Of a DNA stretch of 64,000 nt, positions 33,841 through 41,703 are shown piece after piece. Below the pieces are notes generated by a model. It ran no database searches. It was given only the letters and a program-made list of their open reading frames with translations, and was not told the origin of the DNA. The translations under genes were made by a program, and so were the position numbers. The DNA lies in the NCBI RefSeq assembly GCF_014646895.1, contig NZ_BMOD01000010.1, positions 1-64,000 of the forward strand, in the 5' to 3' direction. Position 1 is the first letter of the stretch. Each line of letters begins with the position of its first letter. This stretch comes from Deinococcus roseus. Its GTDB lineage: Bacteria > Deinococcota > Deinococci > Deinococcales > Deinococcaceae.

Positions 33841-35047
33841 TCAGCACTTCCACATGCGAAGTGTGCGGGTAAAAATCCCAGGGGATGGCTTCCTGCAATT
33901 TAAAGCCCCATTCAGACAGCTGTTTGACATCCCTGGCCCAGGTGGCGGGATCGCAGGACACATACACCAGTGTGTCTGCCTGACTGCGCCCCAGGGTCTC
34001 GATGACTTCCGGGGTCAGGCCTGCTCTGGGGGGATCCAGGGTGATGGTGCTGTACCCGAGGTTCATGCGTCTGGCATCCCCACGCTGGAATTTGATGTTT
34101 TTGATGCTCAGGCGCTCTGCGTCTTTTTTGCCCCGGTCCAGGCTTTCCTGGTTGATGTCCAGCACTGTGACCTTGCCGTAATGGCTGGCGAGGTGCAAAC
34201 CCAGAGCACCACTCCCGCCATACAGGTCCAGGGCCGTCTCCCCTGCTCCTGCCAGTTCGGCGGCTTTTAGAAACAGTTCGCTGGCAGCTTCAGGGTTCAC
34301 CTGGGCGAAACTGCTGACCATCACGCTGAGCGGGTATTTGCCGTACTGTTCCAGTGTGGAAGGCTCGCCCCACACCAGTCTGGCTCCATGCTGGAAGCGG
34401 TATTTTCCGGGTTTGGCATGGGACACCCCTTGAATGCCCAGATCTGCCAGATACAGGGCTGCTTTCTGGTAATCCTGCGGGTTGCCTTCCCCAATCAGGG
34501 CAGCAAGGGTTTCTCCAGACAGGATGCTGGTGCGGAACACCACTTCATATGCTCCACCCAGTTTTCCAGGGTCCACAGTGCGCAGCAGGGCATCAATGCG
34601 GTCATGGGCGATGGGGTCTGCACGCAGGGTGCGTTTCTCATGGCTGCCCCGCTCCCGGTAAAAAAACCGTCCCGAATCAATGCCATACTGGGCCACCGTG
34701 CGGTAATGCCACTGGCTGGGACTGGACTGTGTGGAAGCCACCTCCAGATGAATTTTTCCAATGCGAACCAGCGCGTCCTGCACAATGCCCTGCTTGTAAC
34801 GCAACTGGGCCTCATAGGTGGCGTGGGCCAGGTTGAGGGTGGGTGGAGCGTCCAGGGGATCGGTCCGGTCCGGGGATTCCTCGATGATCTTCAGGATGCG
34901 GGCGGTGCGCACAGGTTTCTCCTGAAAGACCTGCACATCCAACACCTCTTTGGGCAGTCCTCCTTCAATCAGCACCACACCGGTTTCATGGCGGGCCAGT
35001 CCCAGCCCTCCAGAAATGATTTTTTCGACAGTAACGATCAACTTCAC
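33824..35047 (-). CDS. RlmD/RumA-type RNA (uracil-5)-methyltransferase without Fe-S cysteines
   Basis: 407 residues. A TRAM domain (about 1-55) is followed by an RNA-binding region and a SAM-dependent fold with ALDLYGGSGALGLHLAS, ITLDPPRAGL and the nucleophile Cys in LVYVSCDPATWARDV. Family members methylate C5 of uridine in 23S rRNA or tRNA. In RlmD the segment before the conserved SYEAQL-x-YK carries cysteines for a 4Fe-4S cluster; here it reads PPTLNLAHATYEAQLRYK, with no cysteine. GTG 35047 overlaps the stop of the upstream gene (GTGA), so they are coupled. The exact RNA target is not determinable. Confidence 0.85.
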   Translation of the reverse strand: MKLIVTVEKIISGGLGLARHETGVVLIEGGLPKEVLDVQVFQEKPVRTARILKIIEESPDRTDPLDAPPTLNLAHATYEAQLRYKQGIVQDALVRIGKIHLEVASTQSSPSQWHYRTVAQYGIDSGRFFYRERGSHEKRTLRADPIAHDRIDALLRTVDPGKLGGAYEVVFRTSILSGETLAALIGEGNPQDYQKAALYLADLGIQGVSHAKPGKYRFQHGARLVWGEPSTLEQYGKYPLSVMVSSFAQVNPEAASELFLKAAELAGAGETALDLYGGSGALGLHLASHYGKVTVLDINQESLDRGKKDAERLSIKNIKFQRGDARRMNLGYSTITLDPPRAGLTPEVIETLGRSQADTLVYVSCDPATWARDVKQLSEWGFKLQEAIPWDFYPHTSHVEVLSLLQR

Positions 35048-35871
35048 TCCTTGTAATACGAAGGGCCAGTGGTGGCAAGAACCTTCAGAAGAGACTGGCT
35101 CTGCTCTCCTTCAATGCCCTTGACCCCGTACTTTTGCATCTGTTTGCGGCTGGGGATCAGGAAAATGTAGGTCTTTTTGTCTCCAGCGCCCTTGTCGGTT
35201 TTCTGGCTTTCCGTGAACAGGTCCTGGCTGATGCCCAGATCCCGGTAGAATGCTGCTTCTTCTTTCAGGGTGGTCTTGAAGCGCTTGTACGCCGTTTCCA
35301 GTTGTTCTGGGGTGCCACGGGTGCCTGTGGTGTCCTTGAATTCCTTTTCCAGGTTCTCCCGGATCTGGGCCTCGGTCAGGTTGGACACTGCTGCAGTGAT
35401 GTTGCCCTGAAAACCCACCAGTCCGCCTTCCAGCATTTTGGTTTTGCCTGCCAGAAACCAGTAGCTGGCACAGGCAGCCATGCAAAACCCATCCACCTGC
35501 ACGTCCACACCCTGCTTCTTGAGCATTTTGCCAATTTCAAAAGCAGCGTGGTGGTCCCCGGTGATGGAGTTGATCACCACCTTCTTGATGGACGGGGTGA
35601 AAAAGCGTTTGAACTCTGCAAGGCTGTCTGGAAGGATTTCCCCTGCAAAGCTGAGGGTCTGGTCATCCACTTTCTTCCACTGCGGATCAAACCGGTAAGC
35701 CGGAACGCAGTAAGAGCTTTTCAGGGTGGGGTCCAGGTTGCGGTACACGATCTGGCAACTTGCGGCCTTGAGGTCCACCATCGAAAAAAAGGCGATCAGG
35801 GCAATGATGCTGACAAAGATGATCCAGAATTTCCTGCCCGAGAAGAATTCCAGAATGCGAGAAAAGTCCAT
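35044..35871 (-). CDS. Membrane-anchored ClpP/crotonase-fold protein, probably inactive protease
   Basis: 275 residues. After a short cytoplasmic tail comes one membrane helix (FWIIFVSIIALIAFFSMV, residues 14-31), then an extracytoplasmic domain like COG3904 ClpP-type proteins: KKVVINSITGDHHAAFEIGKML, and GFCMAACASYWFLAG. Related proteins usually have CxSAC here, giving the Ser nucleophile; this one has CMAAC, and the usual later His (GxH) is GFQG. It therefore looks like a pseudo-protease or a scaffold. ATG 35871 precedes the membrane segment. It is cotranscribed with the RlmD-like gene. Confidence 0.7.
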   Translation of the reverse strand: MDFSRILEFFSGRKFWIIFVSIIALIAFFSMVDLKAASCQIVYRNLDPTLKSSYCVPAYRFDPQWKKVDDQTLSFAGEILPDSLAEFKRFFTPSIKKVVINSITGDHHAAFEIGKMLKKQGVDVQVDGFCMAACASYWFLAGKTKMLEGGLVGFQGNITAAVSNLTEAQIRENLEKEFKDTTGTRGTPEQLETAYKRFKTTLKEEAAFYRDLGISQDLFTESQKTDKGAGDKKTYIFLIPSRKQMQKYGVKGIEGEQSQSLLKVLATTGPSYYKE

Positions 35872-35901
35872 GTGGCCTGATTCTACCGGATTTTGCAAGA
35901 G

Positions 35902-36035
35902 CAGTTCAGAGTTTACAGTAGACAGTTGACAGAAAAATGGATGGCAAACCCTGTGCACTCCATACACTCTGGAATTCCTCCAGGCAGAAGCGACAGGGGG
36001 TTTTGACTGTGAACTGCACACTGTAAACTGAAAAG
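35902..36035. repeat. Inverted pair of AACTGTGAACTG-type words
   Basis: CAGTTCAGAGTTTACAGTAG (35902-35921, continuing to 35932) and its inverted relative GACTGTGAACTGCACACTGT (36005-36024, continuing AAACTG) bracket a 70-bp centre. The pair could form one long hairpin between speA and the ClpP-like gene. Confidence 0.6.
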
Positions 36036-36056
36036 CTGCCCTTTACAGAGCAGCTT
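36031..36056 (-). terminator. Terminator of speA
   Basis: AAGCTGC (36033-36039) pairs with GCAGCTT (36050-36056); on the minus strand a TTTTC run follows. Confidence 0.65.
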
Positions 36057-36071
36057 CAAGTTCTGCTGAAT

Positions 36072-37967
36072 TTATTCCAGGTAGGTGTACCCGAGCAGTT
36101 CCTCGGTGTAGGTGGTTCCGAGTTCTTTGGCTTCGGTGGGTGTGAAGTTGCCTTTTTTGCGGGCGGTTTCGATCTGGGCTTCAATGGAGTCGCGCAGGTC
36201 GTCTTCTTCGTAACCCATGTTCTCAATCATGCGGCGGGCTTTCTGGCCGCGCACGAACAGGTCAATGCGGTAGCCTTCTTCCTTGTCTGCCACCACATGG
36301 GCTTCATTGACCTTGCCAAAGAGGTTGTGTCCGCTTCCCAGCACATCCTGGTAGGCTCCGGCCAGGAAAATCCCCAGGTAATAGGGATTGCCGTCCAGTT
36401 CATGCAGGGGCAAAGTGCGTTTCACATCACGCAGGTCAATGAATTTGTCGATCTTTCCGTCACTGTCGCAGGTGATGTCTACCAGGGTGGCTTCACGGGT
36501 GGGACGCTCATCCATGCGGTGAATCGGAATGATTGGAAACAGGGTGTCGATGGCCCAGTTGTCTGGCAGTGACTGGAACAGGGAGAAGTTGCAGACGTAT
36601 TTGTCTGCCAGCACCCGTGGCAGGTCTTCCAGCTCATCTGGCACGTACTTCATGTCCTGCACGGCCTTGGCGATCTTGCGGATGATGGCATTGAAGAGGG
36701 CTTCACCACGGGCACGGTCATGCAAACTCAGGTACCCGAGGTTGAACAGGTTGTTCATGGTCTCTTTGTCTGCCACAGCATCGTTGTAGATTTCGCGGGC
36801 GTTGCGCACCGTGATGTTTTCCTGCAACTGCTCAAGGTCGGTGACGATCTGGTGCTGTTCTTCCTTGCGGTCTGGAATGAAGTTCTGGTCCACATTGGGG
36901 CCCGTCACGTCCAGCACGGGAATCACCAGCACAGAGTGGTGCGCCGTGAGGGCACGTCCAGACTCCGAAACGATGATGGGCTCCTGAACTTCCATGCGCT
37001 GGCAGACTTCCTGAATGGTGTAAACCACGTCTGCAGCGTACTCTGCCATGGTGTAGTTCATGCTGGCATAAAAGGTGGTTTTGGAGCCGTCGTAATCGAC
37101 GCCCAGACCGCCGCCCACGTTCAGGTATTTGACAGGCACCCCGGCTTTCACCAGGTTGGCGTACACGTTGGTGGCTTCACGCACGGCCACCTTGATGCGG
37201 CGGATGTCGGTGATCTGTGAGCCGATGTGGCAGTGGATCATGGTGAGGGCGTCCAGCATGTCTTCTTCACGCAGGCGTTCCACCACGTGCAGCAGTTCTG
37301 CTGCGTTCAGGCCGAATTTGGCGTTGTCTCCACCGGATTCTTCCCACTGGCCGCTGCCCTTGGCGTTGAGTTTGAAACGCACACCCACTGCAGGTTTGAC
37401 GTTCAGTTCTTTGGAGAGCCTGAGCACCCGGTCCAGTTCGCTCATTTTTTCCAGGGTGATCACCACGTTTTTGCCCAGCTTGCGGCCCCACAGGGCCAGG
37501 CTGACAAAACCATCGTCCTTGAAGCCGTTGCAGCACAAGAGGGCTTCCGGGTGGATGTTCTGGGCCAGGCAGAGGGCAAGCTCGGCTTTGGAGCCTGCTT
37601 CCAGTCCGGTGTGGTAGGAGTAGCCTGCTCTGGCGATGGTTTCGACCACCACCCGCCTCTGGTTCACCTTGATTGGGAAAACGCCCTGATACTTCCCCTG
37701 GTAATCGTATTCCTTGATGGCTTTGCGAAAAGCCTCGGAAAGACTTTTGACACGTTCTGCCAGCACCTGCGGGAAACGCAGAATGATGGGCATGCTCTTG
37801 CCGCGTGCCACGAGTTCCTCAATGACTTCCTCTAAAACGATGGAAAGTCCGCCGGGCAAATCCACTTCCAGTTTGCCCCCGTCATTGACACGAAAATAAC
37901 CGCTGGACCAGTACGGTACCCCATAAAGTTCAGCGGCGTCCTGAGGCTTGAATCGGGTGTTTTTCAA
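36072..37967 (-). CDS. speA: Biosynthetic arginine decarboxylase
   Basis: 631 residues, the normal SpeA length. The PLP lysine is in GVFPIKVNQRRVV; TGLEAGSKAELALC, ALTMIHCHIGSQITDIRRI, NVGGGLGVDYDG and the substrate region near the C-terminus (NLFGKVNEAHVV) are typical of the fold III decarboxylases. It converts arginine to agmatine for polyamine synthesis in the cytoplasm. ATG 37967 is preceded by GGAGGAAAC. Agmatinase genes are not in the window. Confidence 0.96.
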   Translation of the reverse strand: MKNTRFKPQDAAELYGVPYWSSGYFRVNDGGKLEVDLPGGLSIVLEEVIEELVARGKSMPIILRFPQVLAERVKSLSEAFRKAIKEYDYQGKYQGVFPIKVNQRRVVVETIARAGYSYHTGLEAGSKAELALCLAQNIHPEALLCCNGFKDDGFVSLALWGRKLGKNVVITLEKMSELDRVLRLSKELNVKPAVGVRFKLNAKGSGQWEESGGDNAKFGLNAAELLHVVERLREEDMLDALTMIHCHIGSQITDIRRIKVAVREATNVYANLVKAGVPVKYLNVGGGLGVDYDGSKTTFYASMNYTMAEYAADVVYTIQEVCQRMEVQEPIIVSESGRALTAHHSVLVIPVLDVTGPNVDQNFIPDRKEEQHQIVTDLEQLQENITVRNAREIYNDAVADKETMNNLFNLGYLSLHDRARGEALFNAIIRKIAKAVQDMKYVPDELEDLPRVLADKYVCNFSLFQSLPDNWAIDTLFPIIPIHRMDERPTREATLVDITCDSDGKIDKFIDLRDVKRTLPLHELDGNPYYLGIFLAGAYQDVLGSGHNLFGKVNEAHVVADKEEGYRIDLFVRGQKARRMIENMGYEEDDLRDSIEAQIETARKKGNFTPTEAKELGTTYTEELLGYTYLE

Positions 37968-38093
37968 CGCTAGGTTTCCTCCTTGGCTACAGGCTCAGTC
38001 CTGATTGCAGAGTCGAGTGTACCACCTTTTCTGCGGGATGATGTCATGATGCTGACAATCGAGCCAGACGGGGTTATTCCAAAGAAAAACCCT

Positions 38094-38570
38094 TCAGTAT
38101 TTCATTTTGAAACTGACTTTGTCTCCCACTTTGATGTGGTTCTTTTTGAACCAGCCCAGGTTCATTTCAATGGCCCCCACCACGGGTTTGCTGGAAGGGT
38201 AAGTGGCACAATTCTCATCGCTGGCCTTGCAGGGTTGCATCTGCAGCACATCCACAATGACGCCTCTGGAATTGAAAAAGGCAATGTCCAGCGGAATCAG
38301 TGTGTTCTTCATCCAGAAAGCAGCAGCACGGTCCTGCATGCCCAGAACAAAAAGCATTCCAGCATCTTTTGCCATGCTGGTGCGGTACATCAGGCCCCGC
38401 TCGGATTGCTGGGGAGAAATGGCGGCTTCCAGCAGCACGGTTCTGGTGACGGTGCCTTTGAAGGTCACTTCAGCACTGCCAAAAGCGACAGCTTCGATTC
38501 CAGCTGGAAGCTTGATCTGGGCAGAAGCAACGGAGAGGAACAAAACAGCAGCGAGAAGGGGTGTTTTCAT
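38094..38570 (-). CDS. Secreted DUF192 protein
   Basis: 158 residues. MKTPLLAAVLFLSVASAQ is a signal peptide. The domain wording, ERGLMYRTSMAKDAGMLFV then AFWMKNTLIPLDIAFFNSRG, is DUF192, a small beta-barrel family exported in many bacteria with no established activity. Two Cys (QPCKASDENC) may form a disulphide. It is a single gene divergent in control from speA. Confidence 0.88.
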   Translation of the reverse strand: MKTPLLAAVLFLSVASAQIKLPAGIEAVAFGSAEVTFKGTVTRTVLLEAAISPQQSERGLMYRTSMAKDAGMLFVLGMQDRAAAFWMKNTLIPLDIAFFNSRGVIVDVLQMQPCKASDENCATYPSSKPVVGAIEMNLGWFKKNHIKVGDKVSFKMKY

Positions 38571-38610
38571 GCTGTCTCAATGCTACCGAATGTGAGGGTG
38601 AAGAAAGATG

Positions 38611-38641
38611 AAAAACCCACTGCACATTGAAGCAGTGGGTT
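38611..38641 (-). terminator. Terminator of the MarR-MFS operon
   Basis: AACCCACTGC (38614-38623) pairs with GCAGTGGGTT (38632-38641); on the minus strand it is followed by TTTTTC. Confidence 0.8.
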
Positions 38642-38676
38642 GAGCAAACCTTGGGTTTTGCAGGTTTGGCGCAGGG

Positions 38677-40878
38677 TTATTCTGCCGCTGCAGGAGGTCT
38701 GTTGCCAGAACGCATGGGCACCTCAGGCATCAGCACCGTCACCAGGAAAGCCAGGGCCACAATCAGGATGGTGGATTTGTAGAGCGCCTTGATGGAATCG
38801 GTGATGGATTCTTTGAAGGCCAGCCCCACCTTGTCGATGGTCTTTTCAGCGGTGACTTTTGCTTCATCGATGCTCTGGGTGGCTGCTTTGAGGGCCTGGT
38901 CAGGCACTTCTTTGAGGGTTCTGGCTTCTGCTGCGTCCAGTCCGGTCAGCACCTGCTTGAGCGTCTGGTCAGGCACCTGTGCCAGGGTTTGCTGTTCTGC
39001 AGCGTTCAGTCCAGCCAGAGCAGTGGTGTTGCTGGCGGGAATGCTGGCACGTTTCAGGGCAAAACCTTGTTTGATGCTGTCCTGAATGGAACCGTTCTTG
39101 AAGGCGTCTTTCAGTTGCTGGGGAGTGTTTGCAGAGGCGAGCAATTCCTGAATGGCGGCTTTGTCTTCGTTTTTGATGGCACGGGTGAACAGGTCACGCT
39201 GCCCATCAAAGCCCTTCTGGATGGAGGCCTGGATGCCACCCTCCTGGAAAGCTTTGCGGCTGTCTTCAGGCAGGTTTTCGTTGGCAGCGAGGCTCTGAAT
39301 GGCTGCTTTGTCCTGGTCCCGGATGGCCTTGACCAGCGTGACTTTCTGCTCGTCAAGTTTCTTGCCGAGGTCTTTCTTGAGCTGTTTGGTGTCGAGGTTT
39401 CCGTTGGTGCTGCCCTCTCCACCGGATCCTCCACTGCCAAAACCCTCAAATTGTTTTTGCAGGGCAGCAGGCAGGTCTTTCTTGATGACATCCAGCTTAC
39501 TGGTCATCTCCTGGGACAGTGCCGAAGCAAAGATGGACCCAAGAATGGCAATGCCCACGGTGTTTCCAAGCTGGCGGGAAAAGGTGCCCACCGAGGTGGC
39601 CACACCAATGTAACGGGGCTCCACTGCACTCTGAATGGCCAGGGTGAACAGCGGAATGGTGGGGCCCAGACCAATCCCGATCAGGAACATCTTCCAGGAC
39701 ACCGAGAACTGGGTGGCATTGATGTCCAGTGTGAAGGCCATCAGGGCAAAGGCAGTGGCCAGAATCACCATGGCAACCAGCAGGATGATCTTGTAGCGGT
39801 TGAGTCTGGCGACCAGTTGACCGCTGAAAACATTGCCCAGAACAATCCCGAAGGTCAGGGGCAGGGTGGTGAGGCCCGAGCGGGTGGCAGACAGGCCCAC
39901 CACGTTCACCATGAAGAGGGGCAGAAAGACCACTGCGGCAAAGAAGGCTGCACCTGCCACAAAAGCGGCCACGTTGCCCCAGGCAAAAGCCCGGATGCCG
40001 AACAGTTCCATGTTGATGATGGGATCTTTGACCCGCTTTTCAGTGAAGTAGAAGGTGATCCAGCCCACCACAGACAGGGCGAACATGGAGAGGATCTGCC
40101 AGGAGCTCCACAGGAAGCCGCCAGAGCCTTCAGTGACTTCATTTTTACCCAGGGAGAGAGCAATCAGCAGGGGAACAGCAGCCACCAGCAACCAGAAGGT
40201 GCCTGCCCAGTCCACTTTGGGTCGGTTGTTGCCCCAGTCGCGCTTCAGGGAGGGCATGCGGCTGAGGATGAAGACAATGGCAATGGCTCCCAGAGGCACG
40301 TTCACATAGAAAATCCAGTGCCAGGAGAAGCTGTCCGTGAGCCATCCACCCAGCAATGGACCAATGACGCTGGAAATCCCGAACATGGCTCCAAAGAGGC
40401 CACCAAATTTGGCCCGCTGCTGTGGGGGAAAAATGTCAGCAATGGCGGCCAGTGCGGTGGTGAACAGGGCAGCGGAGCCCAGACCCTGAATCCCACGGAA
40501 CCACACCAGTTCCATCCCGTTCTGGGCCAGACCGCACAACACAGATCCAAACAGGAAGATGGACAGACCGGTCATGTAAATGCGTCTGCGTCCGTAAATG
40601 TCTCCCAGTTTGCCCCAGACGGGCACCATCACGGTGCTGGCCAGCAAATAAGAGGTGGTCAGCCAGGAAAAGAGGGCTGCGGGGATGTCCAGGTCCTTCT
40701 GGATGATGGGGGCTGCGGTGGCCACAATGGTCTGGTCCAGGGCAGAGAGGAAAATCCCGAGCATGAGACCCACCAGGGTGAAGGTGGCCTGCTGCTGGGT
40801 CAATTTGGGCATCTCGCTGGAGGGGCCAGCCTGAGATGGGCCCTGATTGGGCCGGGCATTCTGGGGGGTTTCGGTCAT
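38677..40878 (-). CDS. DHA2-family MFS drug exporter with large external repeat insertion
   Basis: 733 residues, about 200 more than usual EmrB/QacA-type 14-helix exporters. Residues 30-450 are a normal transporter: LDQTIVATAAPIIQKDL (motif D1 region), GKLGDIYGRRRIYM (motif A), and GISSVIGPLLGGWL (motif C). Between helix 13 (about 440-455) and helix 14 (about 702-717) lies a 245-residue hydrophilic insertion containing a Gly/Ser linker, two 41-residue repeats (about 517-557 and 566-606, both with DKAAIQ and GF ends) and two 23-residue repeats (about 623-645 and 646-668, both with VPDQ). The 13-14 loop faces outward in this family. The gene overlaps the MarR gene by 4 bases, so it is probably a repressed drug-efflux pump. 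Confidence 0.88.
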   Translation of the reverse strand: MTETPQNARPNQGPSQAGPSSEMPKLTQQQATFTLVGLMLGIFLSALDQTIVATAAPIIQKDLDIPAALFSWLTTSYLLASTVMVPVWGKLGDIYGRRRIYMTGLSIFLFGSVLCGLAQNGMELVWFRGIQGLGSAALFTTALAAIADIFPPQQRAKFGGLFGAMFGISSVIGPLLGGWLTDSFSWHWIFYVNVPLGAIAIVFILSRMPSLKRDWGNNRPKVDWAGTFWLLVAAVPLLIALSLGKNEVTEGSGGFLWSSWQILSMFALSVVGWITFYFTEKRVKDPIINMELFGIRAFAWGNVAAFVAGAAFFAAVVFLPLFMVNVVGLSATRSGLTTLPLTFGIVLGNVFSGQLVARLNRYKIILLVAMVILATAFALMAFTLDINATQFSVSWKMFLIGIGLGPTIPLFTLAIQSAVEPRYIGVATSVGTFSRQLGNTVGIAILGSIFASALSQEMTSKLDVIKKDLPAALQKQFEGFGSGGSGGEGSTNGNLDTKQLKKDLGKKLDEQKVTLVKAIRDQDKAAIQSLAANENLPEDSRKAFQEGGIQASIQKGFDGQRDLFTRAIKNEDKAAIQELLASANTPQQLKDAFKNGSIQDSIKQGFALKRASIPASNTTALAGLNAAEQQTLAQVPDQTLKQVLTGLDAAEARTLKEVPDQALKAATQSIDEAKVTAEKTIDKVGLAFKESITDSIKALYKSTILIVALAFLVTVLMPEVPMRSGNRPPAAAE

Positions 40879-41342
40879 GCCTTGTCTCCTGGGGTTTGAA
40901 TGTCTTCAAGGGCGTCTGTAAGTTTTTCCATGCCGTAAGTGAACATCTCCAGATACTGTGTGGGAAAACCTTGCAAAGCCTGCGCAATGATGCCGTGCAT
41001 CAGGTCACGGGCCTGTTGCAAAACTTCTTCTCCTTTTGCAGTGAGGTGGAGTTTGACCCTGCGTGAATCTTCGCTGTCCAGTTGCCGTTCCAGCAGTCCC
41101 AGTTTCTGCACTTCCTCGATCATGCGGGAAACCTGGCTGGGACCCACGGACATGCAACCAGAAAGGTTGGTGGGGTAAATCTTGCCTTCCTCCACAAACC
41201 CCAGCAGCACAAAATGCTTGAATTCGATCCCATACTGCTCTTGCAGCATGGGGGCCACGTTCTGCTTCATCACCTGCAGGGATTTCCACAGCGACCGGCC
41301 AATCCGGGTGCTGCACTGGGTGACGTTGGGAAGATCTTCCAT
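40875..41342 (-). CDS. MarR-family transcriptional regulator
   Basis: 155 residues. The winged helix is at about 55-110: FVEEGKIYPTNLSGCMSVGP, SQVSRMIEEVQKLGLLERQ, then DSEDSRRVKLHLTAKG with the conserved DxR wing motif. It is first in an operon with the drug exporter and overlaps it by 4 bases, so it should repress the operon until a toxic ligand binds. ATG 41342 is preferred to the upstream TTG 41375, because the TATAAA/TATATC promoter sequences lie between them. Confidence 0.9.
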   Translation of the reverse strand: MEDLPNVTQCSTRIGRSLWKSLQVMKQNVAPMLQEQYGIEFKHFVLLGFVEEGKIYPTNLSGCMSVGPSQVSRMIEEVQKLGLLERQLDSEDSRRVKLHLTAKGEEVLQQARDLMHGIIAQALQGFPTQYLEMFTYGMEKLTDALEDIQTPGDKA

Positions 41343-41377
41343 ATGGATATATTTATAACACGAAAATAATTCCAAAA

Positions 41378-41398
41378 TGAAACTATTACGTCATTTCA
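41378..41398. promoter_or_regulatory. Candidate MarR operator
   Basis: TGAAA (41378-41382) and TTTCA (41394-41398) are inverted around 11 bases, directly upstream of the AT-rich promoter of the MarR-MFS operon. Confidence 0.45.
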
Positions 41399-41437
41399 AC
41401 TATCCCTCTTCGGAAGCATCACAGGGGTTGCCCCAGC

Positions 41438-41640
41438 TGTCCCCCGTCGGCATTGGGGGTGAGGTGTGCGTTTGAGATTGTTGCGGGTGAGATCCCCCTG
41501 CACATCGCTTCGCTTTGCGGTTCCCCTTACCGAAGGGGGATGGGTGTAGGACGAGAGAAATCCCCCAACGCCGATGGGGGACAGCCTGGAGTGCAACGAC
41601 AGGCAGGGGGATCTCACCCTCAGTGCTCTACAACGCACAC
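41438..41640. repeat. Palindromic MITE/REP-like repeat, copy B
   Basis: A core with matching ends GTGTGCGTT (41464-41472) and its inverted copy (AACGCACAC, 41632-41640), each continuing into inverted GGGTGAGATCCCCCTGC. A second, interleaved inverted repeat (CTGTCCCCCGTCGGCATTGG at 41438, inverted near 41564-41587) matches at about 21 of 23 positions. Terminal words match copy A at 15643. Confidence 0.72.
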
Positions 41641-41651
41641 CCCAAAAACGC

Positions 41652-41678
41652 AGAAGGGGATCCTGGAGATCCCCTTCT
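41652..41678 (-). terminator. Terminator of uvrD
   Basis: AGAAGGGGATC (41652-41662) pairs with GATCCCCTTCT (41668-41678). On the minus strand GCGTTTTTGGGG follows. Confidence 0.7.
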
Positions 41679-41703
41679 CATGAACAGCACGATGCAGACC
41701 AGC

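Noticed and set aside
38989..40899. A 636-codon open frame on the plus strand
   Set aside because: It lies antisense to the MFS exporter in a frame kept open by codon bias; the sequence is Gly/Gln/His-rich and has no family resemblance.
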